Counted from the stretch's first letter, positions 12,301-25,033 are shown. The stretch: 64,000 nt of DNA from Botrytis cinerea B05.10 (GCF_000143535.2 NC_037315.1:186001-250000); one strand, 5' to 3'. The notes: generated from the letters alone by a model not told the origin. Translations and numbers: made by a program.

Positions 12301-14474
12301 TTATCTTTATTGGCAAGGTGATCATGTCGATCTTTGGCTTTTGGTCCTCGAGGAACATTGACCTTACCAGCAAGAATATCAACTTCTCCAAGAATCGACG
12401 CTAACATTAAACTCTTTCCAGTACCAGTTTTACCGCTGATGACACTCAATTCTCCTTCAGGGAAAGAGACATCTACATTCCTTAAAACATATCGTTCGTT
12501 TGCGTCCATCTCATCTTCACCCTCAGCACATGGCCACGCAATTGAAGCTTTCTCAAATGAAACGTTGGGCGCATCATCGGTACTTTCGGATATCTCAGCC
12601 CCGTTCAGATATCTTTGAATGCGATTAATAGAAATATAACAATCGATCAAGTCCGTGGTAAGTTCTGGAATGACGCTGAGGGTGACCTCCAGATTGACGA
12701 AGACACCTATAGCAGTGAATGCGACCGAAGGTAGAAGAACGCCATGAAGGTAAGCATATACTGCCAATGCTACTGCAGCAAGAGCAATAGGACTTGTGAT
12801 CCAGCAAAAGAGTAACATTGTATCGTTGAGATAAACACTCCATTGCTCGTCCAACTCCTTCTTTCGGACTAGTCCGATTTTGTTGCCCCAATTCGATTCC
12901 AATGCAGAAAACTTGATTTGACGGATACCTTGAAGTGCTTCGGTTACAACTGCCATTTTGACATCTCTTACCTTCATCAATCTGTCTTGAGCTGCTGAAT
13001 AACGTTTGCTAAAGTAAACGTTGATAGGAACGGTTAAAGACATGGCCAATATTCCTGCTAGCAAACTCTTCCATCCAATGATACTGATCAAGAAGGAAAA
13101 GGAGACGACAAGTTTGAAAAGCGAGCCAGGGAAATAGTTGTTGAATGAGCAAAAGTCTGAAACTCTCTTGGCATCCACACCGATCAAGTTAACTGTAGAT
13201 TGTTTTCCCTTTGGATCAGTGTCCTCTTCTTCCTCTTCCTCTGGTTTATCTTGTGCAACCGACTCTTGAGTTTCTTCAGATGTAACAGTAGACTTCTTTT
13301 CCGATCTAGCTGCACCTTTCACATCCTTGCGTCTCATGGCTTTTTGGAAAATTTGAGCCGACAATTGGGACCTAATTGGAATGGCCAGTTCAGCCCAAGA
13401 AATCCAGAACATCCAGGATTCAATCCAAGCTGCGGCAAGAGTGACCAAGAATAACGTAGCTACCCAAATCCAAGCTCCAAAAGGGACTTCATCGCCGGGT
13501 TGACGACGTTCCAACATTTTCAAAATCTGAAAGGTTACAAATTGAGGTGCGAAATTTCCAAAGGCCTGGAAGACTGTAAGGATCCACTGAATGATGAAAG
13601 GTGATTTATGTGCCCAGAAAATTTCGATCCAAAGCGCCCGGGTGTGCTTCTTCGCCTCCCATGCTTCACTGAGATCCTGCGACCTGGTATGATGGTCCAT
13701 TTTTGGTAGATCTTGTAATTCTAGACGCTTTCTACTATAGGCCAAAGCCAATAGATCACCCACCCAGGAGAAAGTATATCTATCCAGAGCAGAAACGGAA
13801 TACATGGCATCGACGGGGTGCTCATCTCTAGTCACATGCGGACGACGTGGAAATGAGATGGCGGAGATGGCGACAGAAAGTGTGAGAATTAATTGAGAGA
13901 TGCGGAGCCAGAAAGTCGCACTTGAACGGAAGTTAGCCTGGGCGGACTGATCCTCCACGATAAGACCATCTTGGTAGAGACAGATGGAAAAGAGGCAGAC
14001 AGCTGAGATAGCTGCACGAGCACCATTGGTGTATGCTTTGGTAGGACTTCTGATCAATACAGTGCTAAGCGCTTGGATCAGAATGAATGACTACGGCCAA
14101 GTTAGCAAAATGATACATGTATGTATATGTTGCCCGAAGGCGTGAAAGATGCGACTTGCCCACAATGCAACATTGAGCCAATCATCAAGCTTCAATCCAT
14201 CATAATGAAAGAGATCCAAGACGGCCAGAATTATAGAAGTTGCGAATCCGAGAAGCGTGGATATCATAAGTAATGTCTTGGGAATTTTTGTTGAAAAGGC
14301 GGCGATTGTTTCTTCGGTGGCAACTCCATCTTTATCTGTATATGTGTTGGGAATTTGCTTTCCCTTTTCTCGAAAATGAGAAGTCAGAGAAAAGACGGAT
14401 GGGAAAGTCAGGGCAATGACCAAAAGAAGAGCGCAAGTTGCAGCAGCAAGGGAACCCGAATTATAATCGAGCAT
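9311..14474 (-). CDS. ABCC-type (MRP-like) full ABC transporter
   Basis: ATP-driven exporter or vacuolar pump, close in layout to yeast Ybt1/Bpt1-type ABCC proteins. Exons on the minus strand are 14474-14160, 14090-11513, 11457-11022, 10968-10518 and 10207-9311, giving 1558 residues. An N-terminal TMD0 is followed by TMD1, NBD1, TMD2 and NBD2. NBD1 has Walker A GKTGTGKS (about residue 658), signature LSGGQ (about 769) and Walker B ILVLDD, with Asp in place of the catalytic Glu as usual for ABCC NBD1. NBD2 has GRTGAGKS (about 1325), LSQGQ and IMVLDE. A charged insert rich in Glu (about 377-400) sits inside TMD1, as in the Ybt1/Bpt1 group. The first intron is best read as GC-AG and the fourth is 310 bp with odd content (see findings). 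The substrate is unknown. Confidence 0.95.
10208..10517 (-). other. Oversized intron 4 of the ABC transporter with G/C-rich palindromes
   Basis: The intron has GTAAGT at its start and ends TATTATAG, with a CTGAC branch site. At 310 bp it is about five times longer than the other introns of this gene. Inside, at about 10248-10372, lie a near-perfect C6G5 palindrome (TGGCCCCCCGGGGGCCA) and a hairpin made of GGGGG-CTTG-CCCCC followed by a C12 run. The composition is unlike the flanks and suggests an inserted sequence. Confidence 0.7.
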
Positions 14475-14629
14475 CTTGAATTGTCTAGTTGAGGGAGAAG
14501 AGAGCTGTGAAGTTGAAGCTCATTCTTTTTGGGAAGATATTTCTACTTGAGTGTAACGGATATGGGGGGAGGCAAAAAGGCAAGTGTGAAAAGAAATTGT
14601 GAAAAGGATTTCCCCCAAAGATTCGCACT

Positions 14630-14662
14630 TCTTTCTCTTCTCTTCTCTTCTCTTCTCTTCTC
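14630..14662. repeat. (TCTCT)n microsatellite
   Basis: Tandem TTCTC units about 160-190 bp upstream of the ABC transporter ATG, possibly in its leader or promoter. Confidence 0.85.
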
Positions 14663-14879
14663 TTTTTGGAGTGCGAATGAAGATATATGTTGCACGCGGT
14701 CCGGTTGCAAGTGGAAAGCAACTGCAGCCTTAGCCAAAACTCGAGAGGTGACTAGGGAGGCGGTATTGCTTGTTGACTCATTCGGCAAGATAGATTGGCA
14801 GTAGCGTAGTAACAAGTGAAGTAAGTGCAGCACCAATCAAGACAGAGAGAGAAAAGGGAAAAAGATGTACGATATACGA

Positions 14880-14910
14880 TAGATGGATGGATGGATGGAT
14901 GGATGGATGG
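14880..14910. repeat. (GATG)n microsatellite
   Basis: Seven tandem GATG units. Confidence 0.85.
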
Positions 14911-16338
14911 CAGAGGACTAGTGAATTAGAGGAAGTGAGTGAATGATTATTAATGAGCAACGGTGGAGGTGTATGTAGAAGCGATGGATGAATTGGTTGG
15001 GTGGATGGATTGATTGGTCAGCTAGTTGATTATTGATAAATGGACAAATGGACGGATTGGTCGATAGATAGAGAGATAGAGAAAAAGATTAATATAATAG
15101 CGAGACTCACGAGAGATGCTCGATCCTCGGACAACAAATAGAAAGATGCCTTTGATCACGGTATTAATAAATTCCGCAAAAAGCTACAAGCGACTGCTGC
15201 TCGCAAGAATGGCGGGACACTCTCTTCTCTGTTTCTCTCGAGGGATCAAGCATCAAAATGCAATGTTGGTTGGTGGGTCTGGGTGGGTTTGAACGGACGT
15301 GAGTGGGTGGATAAGGCGAAGGAATCGAATCCATCGGGGTGACAGTGATTCTTATTTATATCCTTGCAAGAGGACCGCTGGAGGGAAGAGCAGTGGAGAT
15401 CCGTCCATTGGGCCATTGGAGTGGTCCATTACTTGAGAGTTGAACGTGATGAGATGCTCGATTTGGTATGCGCGCGGTTGATGTCGACGACGACGGCGAG
15501 TGAGGGCGAGTGAGGGCGAGTGAGGAGCAAGAACAGAAGAAGTGAAGAAGTGTTGATGTGCGTGTTCCCATTCCAACGGTCAGAGAGAGGTACATGATGA
15601 GTATAGACATTCAACGATAGATAGATACCTACCTACCTACCTACCTGCCTGCTAATTGTGTGACGAAAGGTAGATGAGATAAGATGTCATGCATTGCCGA
15701 GTAGAGGACAGATACAGTGGGAGATACGATGTATATAAATTCTCTCCATACTCCCTCCCTTCTTTACCCGGCTCCCGTCAATATCGTCAACGTAGATATG
15801 TTCATGCTCCCCTCGAAATCATGTTCCGTTCCCTCCCCCTCCCCCCATCCATACTTCCACGGTAAGATCTTGCAACCCCCCAAATAGTATCTCATCCATC
15901 TCATCATCGTCCCTCATCGTCCCTCATCATCCCAAATGTCGGTCGGTCGGTAGCTCGGTTATATCCAAAATCCAGGGTGATCCATCGCCCCCACCATGCA
16001 TCCAGATCGTTGGGTCAACGACTCACAACCTTCCATCTTGAAGGCTAAATTTCGTGCATATACTCTGTGTGTGTATATATACATTTTGGCCACATGCTTG
16101 TGTTCGGGATGTCTCGTTTGGTGAAGATTTTGCATGTGTAGGTGTAGGTGTAGGTGTTGGTGTGGGTATCATCACACGCCGTGCCACGCCGTGCCATTAG
16201 ACAAAAATGTTGAGTGAGGCTGACGGTTCTATTCTACACGGTACCGGTAATGAGTATCTTTCTCTCCTCTTCAAATAGCAGGAAAAGTATCAGTGGTGAC
16301 CCCGGTATCTTATCTATCTATCACCCAGGTTTGAAGAA

Positions 16339-16370
16339 TGCATCCATCCATCCATCCATCCATCCATCCA
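16339..16370. repeat. (ATCC)n microsatellite
   Basis: About seven tandem CATC/ATCC units. Confidence 0.85.
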
Positions 16371-17785
16371 CCGTACATAGAATCTGACAAGCTGGCTAGG
16401 CATTAGCTACAAGAAAGAAAAAGAAAATACGAGGAACCACCATCCCAATCCGAAACGGCTGGTCGTCCTTCCTGTTCAAGCTGACCGAGGGCGGTGTGAA
16501 TGATCAGGCCGTGTAGAGATTTTCATGACTTTCCATGCATGCTTGGTTTTGGTTTTGGGGTTGGGGTTATCTGTCAGCAAGAAGAGACTGAGGAGATGGA
16601 AAGGGTTGGTAAGCATGCTATCCGCCAATGATGATGGAGAAGAATGATGTGTGAGCATGTGTTGGATAGATTTTACCTAATTCTTCCTTTCCTATCGTTT
16701 TCCTCTGCACAGTAGTGTACGTACTTGGACTCTTACTATTTTGCAACTCACAGTTTCTAATTCCGTTTCCGTTTCCGTTTCCGTTTCTCTTCCTCTTCCT
16801 CTTCCTCTTTCTCCATGTCTACGTTCTACGTTCTACGTATCTCTATCGCTATCATCGCTTAATCTTCAAAACTCCAATGCGCCGCCTGCACGAGACATGA
16901 GACCTCCACACCTCCTACACCGACGATCGTTCCAACCCAACGAAACACGACGAATCCCCAGACCAGACCGACGAAATATCCCCCACGATACACAACATAT
17001 ACATGGTACCCATCACCCATCCATCCATGGGAATGCGAAAAAGAAGGTTTGGAAGATGCATCGGGAAGAATGCTTAATTCATATGAACACCGGATTCAGG
17101 GCGGGTGTCAAAAACCGGAATCGAGTGACTGTGCCGACTCGCGCGACTTGTCTATATACCTCCACTCTAGTACATTAGTCTGTCTGCAGTTGCTGTCTGG
17201 AAGTTGGAAGATGCAAGGTTTGTTTGTTGATGTTTCAGTATGATTCTCCACGACGTCTCGGGAGTGAGGAAGACAGTTGAATCATACAGTATCCTCTGTA
17301 TGTGACCTGGATCAGGTACAGGTACGAAGAAAGGTACCATCTGTGTGTACCTGTATGTGGCATGGAGTAGAAGTAGACATAGCATGGTGTGATGGGAAGA
17401 CCCACGTGATAAGAACTCTATCACATGATGATACGTGCATTATGCCCGCCCGTGATTTATTGCCTCATAAGGTTAATAATAATAAATCTTGAAGAGAAGG
17501 CTGGAAGAGATGGATGGATGGATGATGGATGATGTATTGAATTGTGCTGTGTTGTACATATACATATAGATTTATGATCAGATGTGATCGATCTTCCTCC
17601 AATACTGGCTAGAATGGCTCCCGACCCAAGACTGATTTTCTTTTGGCGGCCGTTGACAATGCAACCAATCAAGACCAACGACATGGAGAATGAAGGGGTT
17701 TGGGTGGGCGCAAGGTAAGGTAGGGCGTCTTGGAGAATCTCTACATCGTAATACGGTCTGGACAAGCTTTTGTATTGAAGGAGAA

Positions 17786-17826
17786 GAAGGAGGAGGAGGA
17801 GGAGGAGGAGGAGGAGGAGGAGGGAG
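17786..17826. repeat. (GGA)n microsatellite
   Basis: About thirteen GGA triplets, nearly pure. Confidence 0.85.
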
Positions 17827-18757
17827 GGAGAGAGGGATGGAGGAAGAACATAGTAACAATTAAAGGGAGATGTCTTTGTCTATAACTTATATATATATAT
17901 ATATACACACATATATACACACACATGAAGTAATACTCCTTTGGCAGATAAATACCTAGGTAAGTAATTATTGGTACAAATTCAATGAAAACGTCGTTTT
18001 AAGGAATACTTGTAAAATCATGTTGATATTCTTTCTTCTCTCCCCTCGCTCCCTCCCTCGCATTTCTATCTTCTCTCACATATCGTACACATACACATTC
18101 TAAAATCCAATGAACGCGTAAAATTCATTGGACGCGCAAAAACGTGAAAGAAAATAAGGTTGCCCAGTCCAGCCCGCCCAGCCAGCCAGCCCAGCCCAGT
18201 CCAATACCATCCCACACCACTCCATACCATACCTTCGCTATCTTGGCTATGGGACTTGGAGTACTACAAGGTACTGTACAACCTTATGAGACATCCACCC
18301 TACCACTGCCACCATTCTTCTTCTTCTCCTCCTCCAACATCCAATTGAGCATTCTCCGTCTTGGTCTTTGCATCGAACTCGCTGGATTTAATGTGCGTTT
18401 CATTCTCAACGACGCCTCGATCATTTCAACTGCCACTTCCTCCCTTCTCTTGGAAGACGTAGGGATTCGTTGGGTACCTTTCTTATCTGCAACTCCAGAG
18501 GATGATTAAAGTTTCTATCGTGCTGAAATTCAAAACCACTACCCCAGCACCAGTTCCAGCAATCCTACCTTACAACCTCTTCAAACTCTTTCAATCCCTT
18601 CAATCGCATCATTCTCCTCCCTCGCTCTGATTTGGCCTCTTTCCCATCCTCTGCAAATAAGAGGGCTACGAATTGAACCACGAAAGAATACTGGCCATCC
18701 CTCGACCGATCACCCATTCCAAGATCTTCATTATCGACCTCGAGAAAGACCGGCACA

Positions 18758-21190
18758 ATGAAAGCTACACCCTTAATCATCAACTGGCATGATCAGAATT
18801 CTCCCATATATAGTTGCGATTGGGAAAGGGCGGGCAAGGGGAGATTGGCGACTGCGGGAGGAGATGGAAATGTTAGGGTACGTTCAATCTATCCGGATGG
18901 GAAATGTGAGAGAGGCACTGATCGGAATACAGTTGTGGAAGATAGAATCCGAAGGAGAAGACCGCAAGATTGACTATCTAGCTACGCTCCAAAAGCATAC
19001 CCAAGCAGTTAATGTAGTAAGATGGGCTCCGAAAGGTATCCACGCACAACCTAGACACATCCAGGTGGAAGGGGATGAGGCTAATCAATCTTGTAGGGGA
19101 ATTACTAGCATCTGCTGGAGACGACGGAAATGTGCTACTTTGGGTACCTAGCGAAGCTTCAAGTATTACACCGGCATTCGGAGGAGATGGATTTGAAGAA
19201 AAGGAAACATGGCGAACCAAACACATGTGTCGATCATCGGGTGCTGAGATATACGATTTGGCTTGGTCCCCAGATTCCGTGTACTTCATAATTGGGAGTA
19301 TGGACAATGTTGCGAGGATATACAATGCTCAAACTGGTATGCGATCCAGATCTTTGTTCGTTCCACGGAAACTAATCAATTTTATCTAGGTCAGTTAATT
19401 AGGCAAATCGCTGAACATCAACATTATGTTCAAGGTGTTGCTTGGGATCCATTAAATGAATACATCGCGACGCAATCATCCGATCGATCCGTACACATCT
19501 ATACCCTGAGAACGAAAGACGGACAATTCAGTCTCGACAATAGGGAGGAACCAAAAAAGATTGGGCATAATTTGAAGATGGATTTACCGGGAAGACGAAT
19601 CTCCTCCAATAGTCCAGCCCCGCCGGAGCTTGGATTTCGCTCACAATTTCCACCGGAAACACCAAATACAATAGGCTCACCGGGTCCATCATGTCCAGGC
19701 ACGCCAACTTCCATGGCGTTACCGATGAATCCTCCAAGTGTCATTAGTCATAGTAGAAGATCTTCATTTGGTGCTTCTTCTCCAGCAATGTCTATGCGAA
19801 GGTCAGCCTCTCCTGCTCCTTCCATGCCTTTACCCGCTGTTATGCCTATGGAAGCATCACCAAAACCATATTCGATGATTGGACTTGGAGTCAAAAATGC
19901 TCATATCTACGCCAATGAAACCCTCAAGTCATTTTTCCGAAGACTCGCATTCACACCGGATGGTAGTCTTCTTTTCACCCCAGCCGGTCAATATCAAACG
20001 CAACACAAGGGATCAGAAGAGGGTGCGAAAATGTTATATGAAGTAATTAACACGGTTTACATTTATACAAGGGGTGGAATTAACAAGCCTCCTGTTGCAC
20101 ATTTACCGGGGCACAAGAAACCTTCTGTGGCCGTCAAATGCTCTCCGGTTTACTACACAACAAGAAAAGCTCCTTCACCAATTACAAAATATATCACCAT
20201 CGATACATCATCCGCTGATGACACAATGGCAGCATTGCCAGAACCAGCAATGGTTCCTAAATCTCCATCGAATGCTTCAATGGAACCACCTCCAATTGTA
20301 TCACAAAGTAGTGATTCCTCGAGACCTAGTTCTTCATCTAAACCGAAATCGTTGGAGGTTGAAACAAACGTAACATCTCAAGGTCCAACAATGGCATTTT
20401 CTTTACCTTATCGTATGGTTTATGCTGTTGCCACAGAGGATTCGGTTTTATTGTATGACACACAGCAACAAACCCCGCTTTGCATAGTGAGCAATTTACA
20501 TTGTGCAACCTTTACAGATTTATCATGGTATGCTTATTCTAACCTATAGATTTTGTTCTATGCTAATTAATCAGGTCAACTGATGGAACTACGTTATTGA
20601 TGACATCTTCGGATGGTTTCTGTTCAACATTAACTTTTGCTCCTAGTGAACTTGGACAAATTTATGATGAAGAAATACCTACTGCAAAACGTTCATTTAT
20701 TAGTGGTTCAGCAGTCTCGTCAACTCAAAATACTCCCATGGCAACACCAACAGCTGGGATTGCACCTCCATCACCATTTCCAGTTTCAAATAATCATCAT
20801 CGTACATCTTCAAATCCTATGGTTGCGCCATCACCCCCACCAGCTCCCATCACGACTTTTAGACCTTCTTCGCCTACGCGATCAAATTCTACATCTTCAG
20901 TTGCAACACAATCATCTCATGTAACATCAGCTCTAGGGACAATTATCAGTAATCCAACTCCGTTGTCAAGTAGTGTTCCAGGTATTGCAGCAGCAAATAC
21001 CACTTCAGGAGTTCCTATGACAACACCCCCACAAACTCCTAGAAGTACTACAGGTTCGGTAGTGGGTGTTAAACGTCCGGGAGATGTAAGTGAGAGTGAA
21101 AAGGAGGATACAGGAGCTGGACCTGAAAAGAAAAAGAGAAGAATTGCTCCTACTCAAGTTTTGTCGACGAATCCTGCAACTGGCAAGTAG
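18758..21190 (+). CDS. CAC2: Chromatin assembly factor 1 subunit B (Cac2/p60-like WD40 protein)
   Basis: Histone H3-H4 chaperone subunit that helps deposit nucleosomes behind replication forks in the nucleus. Exons 18758-18877, 18933-19035, 19097-19336, 19390-20527 and 20575-21190 give 738 residues, and every junction keeps frame. The start MKATPLIINWHDQNSPIYS and the WD repeats (LATAGGDGNVRLW, LASAGDDGNVLLW, VQGVAWDPLNEYIATQSSDR) match the family. The WD part is broken by a Pro/Ser-rich insert around residues 210-280. The segment STDGTTLLMTSSDGFCSTLTF near the end of the propeller is typical of p60. The Ser/Thr/Pro-rich tail ends in a basic KKKRRIAPTQV motif that resembles the ASF1-binding B-domain-like motif of p60/HIRA. 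The symbol is assigned by homology. Confidence 0.92.
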
Positions 21191-22211
21191 TGATTTGGAT
21201 GTTATTCAAGAAGTTTTCTTTTCCAATTGATTTGAGACTTGATTTGATCTCATGGGATGGTGGGTTGGTGGGATGTGATATTTTTCGGTATCCAAAGGCT
21301 TAGGTGTGTATGGTTTGGTGTTTTACGAACTAGGAAGGAGTTAACATGAAAGGAAAGGAAAGGAAATATATGATGCCCTGGTACCTTTTGCATGGGATCA
21401 GGTTGGAGTTTTTAGTGGGCATAAATGAATATAATGATTTCCATTTTTATTTCGACTATTATGTATAATTTTTGTTATTCTTTAGCTGAACTATGTTTAA
21501 CAGTTTTTTCTTTTGATTTTATGAGAAGGTGTGAATGATTTGTATTGTTAATGGAATGAAGAATTTTATGAATGATTCGAGAGAGGAGGGGTTTAATAAG
21601 TTTGCTCTTTTCGAGGTTTACTATTTGAGTATCTGATATTTAGTGGTTATCGTTTTTTGGTGATGGTGATGGTGATGGTGATGGAAAGAAGGAAGAGAAA
21701 AGGGGGAAGAAAAAAAGAAAGAGAGAGAGAGCAAAAGAGAAAGGGTGGAGTTATGTATAGTGATTATACGGAACAAATAGGAAATCTGCGAGGGGGTTTG
21801 AGTTTTGAGGGATAATTGGATAAGTGAATTTGTGGAGGAGGGAGCGGGGAGCGGGGAGAGGGATGGATGGGTGGATGGATGGATGGATGTTGTGAGTTCT
21901 GAGTAGTGAGTAGTGAGTTGTATTGTTTTTGGGATTTGGGATTGGGGGATTGGGGGATTTGAGGGTTTTATTTTATTTTTGTTTTTGTTTTTGTTTTTGT
22001 ATGGGTTGATTGGATTTTTAATTATGAATGAATGGGTGGATGGGATGAGTATTATTAGTCTTTTAGCGATTCTGGATTTTGAGAGGGGGGGGAAGGGGGG
22101 AAGCGGGATTGGGATTGGGATTGGGGAAGTTAGGCTACGCTTGTTTGTTTATTCGGCTCTTTTATTACTATTACTCTTTTACTCTTTTACTCTTTTACTC
22201 TTTTACTCGAG

Positions 22212-22260
22212 ATTAGAGAGAGAGAGAGAGAGAGAGAGTGTGTGTGTGTGTGTGTGTGTA
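22212..22260. repeat. Compound (AG)n(TG)n microsatellite
   Basis: A tract of GA repeats switches directly into GT repeats. Confidence 0.9.
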
Positions 22261-22545
22261 TGTTTACTTTACTTTACTTTCCTCTATTTGATACTCTAAT
22301 TCTCATGATTTTGGTTGGTGTATTGGAATTGGAATCGGAGTTGTTCCTTTTTGGGGGAGGGGGGGCTTGCTTTTGCGTGTGGAGGATGTGGAGGATGTGG
22401 AAGACTTGTTTTTGGTTATGGCTGGGTGTGTGTTTGGGTATATGAATCGTTGTAGGAAGTAGTCTGTCTATTTGTTTATTTGTTTATTCATTCATTTATT
22501 CATTCACATTGTGAGTAGAATAATAGTCCTGTTAATGTTTGTGTT

Positions 22546-22596
22546 TGTGCTTGTGCTTGTGCTTGTGCTTGTGCTTGTGCTTGTGCTTGTGCTTGG
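22546..22596. repeat. (GTGCTT)n hexanucleotide repeat
   Basis: About eight tandem copies of GTGCTT, with GTTTGT-like variants at the 5' edge. Confidence 0.9.
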
Positions 22597-23216
22597 GTTT
22601 CATGAGTATGTAGTTGGTTGGTGGTATGTATTTGGTGGTTGGTAATGGCTAGGTAGGTAGGTACCTTCACTCCTCACTCCTCCCTCCTTTCCCTCATGTT
22701 GGGGAATCTATCTGATAGCCAGTCAGTCTGTCTATCTAACAGAGCGTGGAATTCTTTTCTTGTTCTTGTTTTGTCCGGCCGCGAGAACGGAACCAGGGAT
22801 TTCGTATTCTGTTGTGATGTGGTGCTATTCAATCAAGATAGGGAAAGAGGGAAAGAGGGAAGAAGTTAATTTTTTTGTGCGTTTTTTTTTTTGGTTTCTT
22901 TACTTTGACTTCTACGTAATATGTAGTGTGTTGAGAATCAGATTATGTGATTGTGAGATTACCTTGATTGTTTCTTTTTTTAGCTGGTGCTTGTTTACTT
23001 GTATGAAGCAGGAGTATTGAAGATCTTACTTTGTTACTTCTTGATTTGTGTTTGTTTACCTTTCATCTCATGCTTGCTGATTTACTTGTTTAGTAATTTT
23101 TTATGATTCCTTCGTTCTTACACATTGAACGGATAGACAAACGGACAGACAAACGGATAAACACGCGTATACCATCCTACCACACTATACTATACCATAC
23201 CATACCAAGCAACACC

Positions 23217-23910
23217 ATGTACCTTCTCCAGATTTCCATCTCCCTCCTCCTCCTCATCTCCACAGCCGCAACCGCCCTTCCCCTCTCCACTCCCCTCATC
23301 CCCCTCCTCGACACCCTCATAAACATAACCATCACCGCCTCAACCCTCAACTCCGCACCTCCTACCGCTCTAACAACAACCACCCATTCTTTAGAATGCG
23401 CAGATGTGAATCAGGGAGCTCTGGTTTGTTGTCCGAGTATTGTGGATGGCGATCAACCGGTTGTGGTGATGGCGGCGAAGATGTTTGGGTTTGTGTTGAA
23501 TGGGAATAGTGTTAATGGAGTTGGGTGTGAGTACTTTTGGGGGAGTTTGAGGCTTGGGGTTTGGGATTTGAAGTTTGGGATTTGAGTGGAGTTTGGATGA
23601 AAAGATATTGGTGTATGTGTGTGCTAATAATAACAATTTCATAGGTAGAACCATCTATAATGGCGCGTATTGCCCGGTGTTGGAACATAGACTTTGTTGT
23701 CAGGTTACGGATTTGGTATGTGTCCTATCTTTAAGCCTTCCTTCCTCATCATCTCTGCTGGCTGGATTGCGGGTTTGCGTTGTGGGTTTGTGAAGATGAA
23801 AGAAGTAGTTGATTGAGATGTGAGATGAAAATACTGATGAGTGTATCTTGTAGATGGTTTTACCACTTGTTAGTTTGGCGATGTGGTGTCATCGTGCGGA
23901 GGAACTCTGA
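23217..23910 (+). CDS. Class I-like hydrophobin
   Basis: Small secreted amphipathic protein expected to coat aerial hyphae or spores. Exons 23217-23526, 23645-23715 and 23854-23910 give 145 residues. Intron 1 splits the fourth Cys codon (T|GT) and the eighth Cys is carried only by the 57-bp last exon, so a single-ORF gene finder would miss three of the Cys. Residues 1-21 form a signal peptide. The eight Cys follow C-x9-CC-x31-C-x8-C-x7-CC-x16-C. The 31-residue loop after the first CC fits class I; the x9 first spacing is more like class II. Introns are 118 and 138 bp with standard borders. The start is the ATG just before the hydrophobic MYLLQISISLLLL. An in-frame ATG at 23103 would add 38 polar residues before the signal and is unlikely. 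Confidence 0.8.
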
Positions 23911-25033
23911 TGTGATGAATGCGTCTTGATGTGGAAATGGGGGTTGAATGAATGATATAGTCATCTGGATGAAGCGGAGTCGATTCATAGTTTGAGATGG
24001 GATGGGCTGAGATGGAAAAGGGGAGAGACGAATTTTGATGAATAATTGCTCAACCAAATGATTTTAGGCGGGAAATAGCTGGATCTTTACTACGTTTGCT
24101 TCGAATGCATAAGCATAGATATCTTATGGGGTTTATATTGTGGAAGGCTAACAGATTCATTGCTGAAGACTTATTAAACAATGAGAATTTTTGTTTGCAT
24201 TAGTTCAACTTAACATGCGATTTTCCCAATGGTTTGCTTTACTCTATTGACTTCATCTCAACTCTTGCGTGTAGTGCTTCCATCACAAGTCAAGTATTCA
24301 TCTACCACACAATCATTATAGTTCAGCAATAAACTTTGCACAGCTTGCTTTCTGATTTCTTCTGCCTGAACACCCTTCATTCTTCTCACTCCCTTTTCAA
24401 TCTCCTACTCTGTCTTTTCTGTTTGATACGTCTCGTTTTATTGAGCATATGGAATTTGTACGCTTATGTATTTAAAGCGGGAGCAGCGTTAAGTCTTAAA
24501 ATTCAGACATTTCGAGGATTATGATGATGATCCATTCACGATTGAAAAATCCACCGATCGATGTTGATATTGAGGGTTCGAAAAAATGAATTGGTTATAC
24601 ATTTGGAAAGTTGAGAAATGTCCTGTTAGTCCGTCCACCCACTGCTGCTCTTTGCGATGCATCTATTGTGAATATGGGTATCTGAAGATCTACTCATAAA
24701 CGCCGAAACGACATGGAGAGCTCGTCAATCAGACATAAGCTCGATGTAAAGAAAATCCAGAGTAACGATTTTCACGCACGGAAGTTGAATGGTAGGTTCG
24801 GGCTTGCCCGTTTTCCACTTTTTGAACCCGAAGCGAGATACTTGTGCTGCTGCATCTTTGTTGTCGTGATGACTTGTCCGTTCTCTATGATGTTATCATT
24901 ATTATTATTACTATTTTTCGTATCGAGACTATGGAATCAAGAGAAGATATATCTCTTGATGAATAACGCTAGCCAGCTAGCCAGCTAATATGAATGCAGG
25001 ACAGTGAATCCTTTCAACAATAGTCACAATATC
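23911..25033. other. Convergent spacer, nothing recognised
   Basis: It lies between the 3' ends of the hydrophobin (+) and the glucosyltransferase-like gene (-). Short open frames have no domain, signal or exon support. Confidence 0.55.

Larger units (their letters stand above)
14475..18757. other. 4.3-kb divergent spacer full of microsatellites
   Basis: This lies between the start of the ABC transporter (-) and the start of the Cac2-like gene (+), so both promoters and 5' leaders are here. It carries many simple repeats: TCTCT (14630-14662), GATG (14880-14910), ACCT (15626-15648), ATCC (16339-16370), GTTTCC/CTTCCT (16760-16812), GGA (17786-17826), AT/AC (17888-17925) and CCAG near 18175-18200. 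The frames at 16741-17178 and 18144-18509 are low-complexity or unsupported. I see no gene. Confidence 0.6.
21191..23216. other. Microsatellite-rich spacer
   Basis: It carries 3' flank of the Cac2-like gene and the promoter of the first hydrophobin. Simple repeats include GATGGT (21661-21683), GGAT (21862-21890), TACTCTTT (22160-22207), AG/TG (22212-22260), GTGCTT (22546-22596) and AGGT. No gene is seen. Confidence 0.6.

Noticed and set aside
16741..17178. Plus-strand frame in the microsatellite belt
   Set aside because: Begins as a translation of GTTTCC/CTTCCT repeats; no conserved features.
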